Assembly (NCBI GenBank): GCA_003611745.1
Contig: RAYF01000050.1
Location: forward strand, 1 to 43,221
Length of the DNA: 43,221 nucleotides
From: a bacterium D16-36
GTDB taxonomy: Bacteria > Bacillota > Clostridia > Lachnospirales > Lachnospiraceae
Reading direction: 5' to 3'
The notes beneath the pieces are model-generated. The model had not been told where the DNA came from, made no database searches, and worked only from the letters and a program-made list of their open reading frames with translations. The position numbers and the translations under genes were made by a program. Below, one piece after another: positions 42,403 to 43,221 of this stretch. Numbering within the stretch: position 1 is the first letter of the stretch; each line of letters starts with the position of its first letter.

Positions 42403-43167
42403 ATGACAAATACACAGGTTTTGTTAAAAAGTTTAATTCAACAAGAATACGAAGAAGATTGCAATGAATTTACTACCATTGAAGACTTCTTTGAATTTTT
42501 TTCTGCAAAGACAGTTCTGAAATCATATACTTTAAGCGATGAAGAAATTATGCAAGGAATAAAGGGAGCTGGCAACGATGGTGGCTGTGACTCTATATAT
42601 ATTTTTTGTAACGGCTTACTTGTCAAAGAAGATTTTTTGGAGAATAGAGAAATCCCCTCTGACAGCACACTAGAAATGATAATAATTCAATCAAAAACCA
42701 GTACATCTTTTAACGAAGATGCCATAATGAAATGGAAAACGGTATCAAGTAATCTTTTCGACTTGAATAAGAAAATAATTGATTATTCTGGTCGCTATAA
42801 CGAAGATGTGCGTGATTCTTTTCAGTTGTTTCGCGATGTATATACAACTCTCATTAGAAAAAGAATTAAACTTAATCTCAAGTATTGGTATGTTTCCGAA
42901 GGTGAACAAATTCACCCTAATGTAGAACAACAAGGGGATGAGTTAAAAGAAGAGGTTAAATCTTTATTTCCATCTGCCAAAGTCTCAGTAGATTATTTTG
43001 GAGCAAAAAAAATAATGGAAATTCTTAATACTCCATCTATACAAGATTATGAACTTTCTCTTGCTGACAATCCTATTTCTTTAGGAGTTAATAAAGATTA
43101 TATCGCTCTAGTTTCTTTGAAAAAATATTACAATTTTATAACTAATGATGCTGGGGTCAAAACATAG
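42403..43167 (+). CDS. AIPR-like abortive-infection protein, C-terminally truncated
   Basis: A 254-residue protein whose N-terminal half resembles AIPR proteins: IKGAGNDGGCDSIYIFCNGL followed by EMIIIQSKTSTSFNEDAIMK, the D-G-G-x-D and QxKT arrangement seen in that family. It ends at ALVSLKKYYNFITNDAGVKT, a segment normally near the middle of a protein of 550-600 residues, at a TAG at 43165. What follows to the window end is not recognisably the rest of the gene. I infer a truncated defence gene at a junction. Family assignment is from memory. Confidence 0.55.
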   Translation: MTNTQVLLKSLIQQEYEEDCNEFTTIEDFFEFFSAKTVLKSYTLSDEEIMQGIKGAGNDGGCDSIYIFCNGLLVKEDFLENREIPSDSTLEMIIIQSKTSTSFNEDAIMKWKTVSSNLFDLNKKIIDYSGRYNEDVRDSFQLFRDVYTTLIRKRIKLNLKYWYVSEGEQIHPNVEQQGDELKEEVKSLFPSAKVSVDYFGAKKIMEILNTPSIQDYELSLADNPISLGVNKDYIALVSLKKYYNFITNDAGVKT

Positions 43168-43221
43168 AGTTTTCTATGGCTGAATCCTTGTAAGAACCTT
43201 GAAAATTTAATATTTCACAGT

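Overview
The window looks like chromosomal or mobile-element DNA of a low-GC anaerobic Firmicute, most likely a gut Lachnospiraceae. This rests on AT-rich intergenic DNA, strong AGGAGG ribosome sites, TnpV/TnpW-type small proteins, MobA/MobL and MobV relaxases, AlbA_2/RecG-like proteins and a DUF6273-type secreted protein. I see no rRNA, tRNA, CRISPR array, complete IS element or housekeeping gene. The window is a mosaic of mobilizable elements and defence genes. All assignments come from reading the sequence and from memory of families; no database search was run.

Layout. (1) 1-5.4 kb: a small conserved protein, an AlbA_2/HATPase protein, and a large GHKL (sacsin-like) ATPase whose 5' end is missing. 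(2) About 5.44-26.37 kb: a mobilizable element bounded by an imperfect 19-bp repeat (5441 and 26352). Its cargo is an AlbA_2 protein, a Gabija-type pair (UvrD-like helicase plus OLD-family TOPRIM nuclease) and a type I restriction-modification operon. Its backbone is tnpV, a MobV relaxase, a ParM-like segregation pair, a VapE/VirE-like ATPase, a CHC2 primase, mobC, int, xis and an XRE regulator. (3) About 26.4-31.25 kb: a second, shorter mobilizable module with cytidine deaminase and DUF3781 cargo, a second MobV relaxase, a RepA-like ATPase, mobC and only the C-terminal stub of an integrase. (4) 31.5-35.9 kb: a 1181-residue secreted protein with two DUF6273-type domains, preceded by inverted repeats and a serine recombinase. 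(5) 36-42.3 kb: a third mobilization module with a MobA/MobL relaxase, an IncQ-like nic sequence, DUF3847-type and TnpW-type proteins, a sigma-like regulator, a zinc-finger protein and RhuM. (6) 42.4 kb to the end: a truncated AIPR-like abortive-infection gene.

How genes work together. XRE-hsdM-hsdS-DUF3800-hsdR-gajA-gajB lie head to tail on the minus strand with tiny gaps or overlaps from about 18.1 to 7.2 kb, so restriction and Gabija may be one transcription unit. Two members are broken in this sequence: hsdR has an in-frame amber codon 109 codons before its natural end, and the DUF3800 gene has a frameshift. In both MobV elements the interval between mobC and the replication genes carries a plus-strand promoter and hairpins that could make a small counter-transcript.

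The most interesting signals are: (a) two regions in the secreted protein where nearly all divergent codons are NNY around a fixed AAxVxxxGxV frame, as in diversity-generating retroelement targets, although no reverse transcriptase is in the window; (b) inverted repeats enclosing a promoter that currently points away from that gene, next to a serine recombinase, suggesting an invertible phase switch; (c) the candidate counter-transcribed RNAs; (d) the stacked and partly decayed defence operon.
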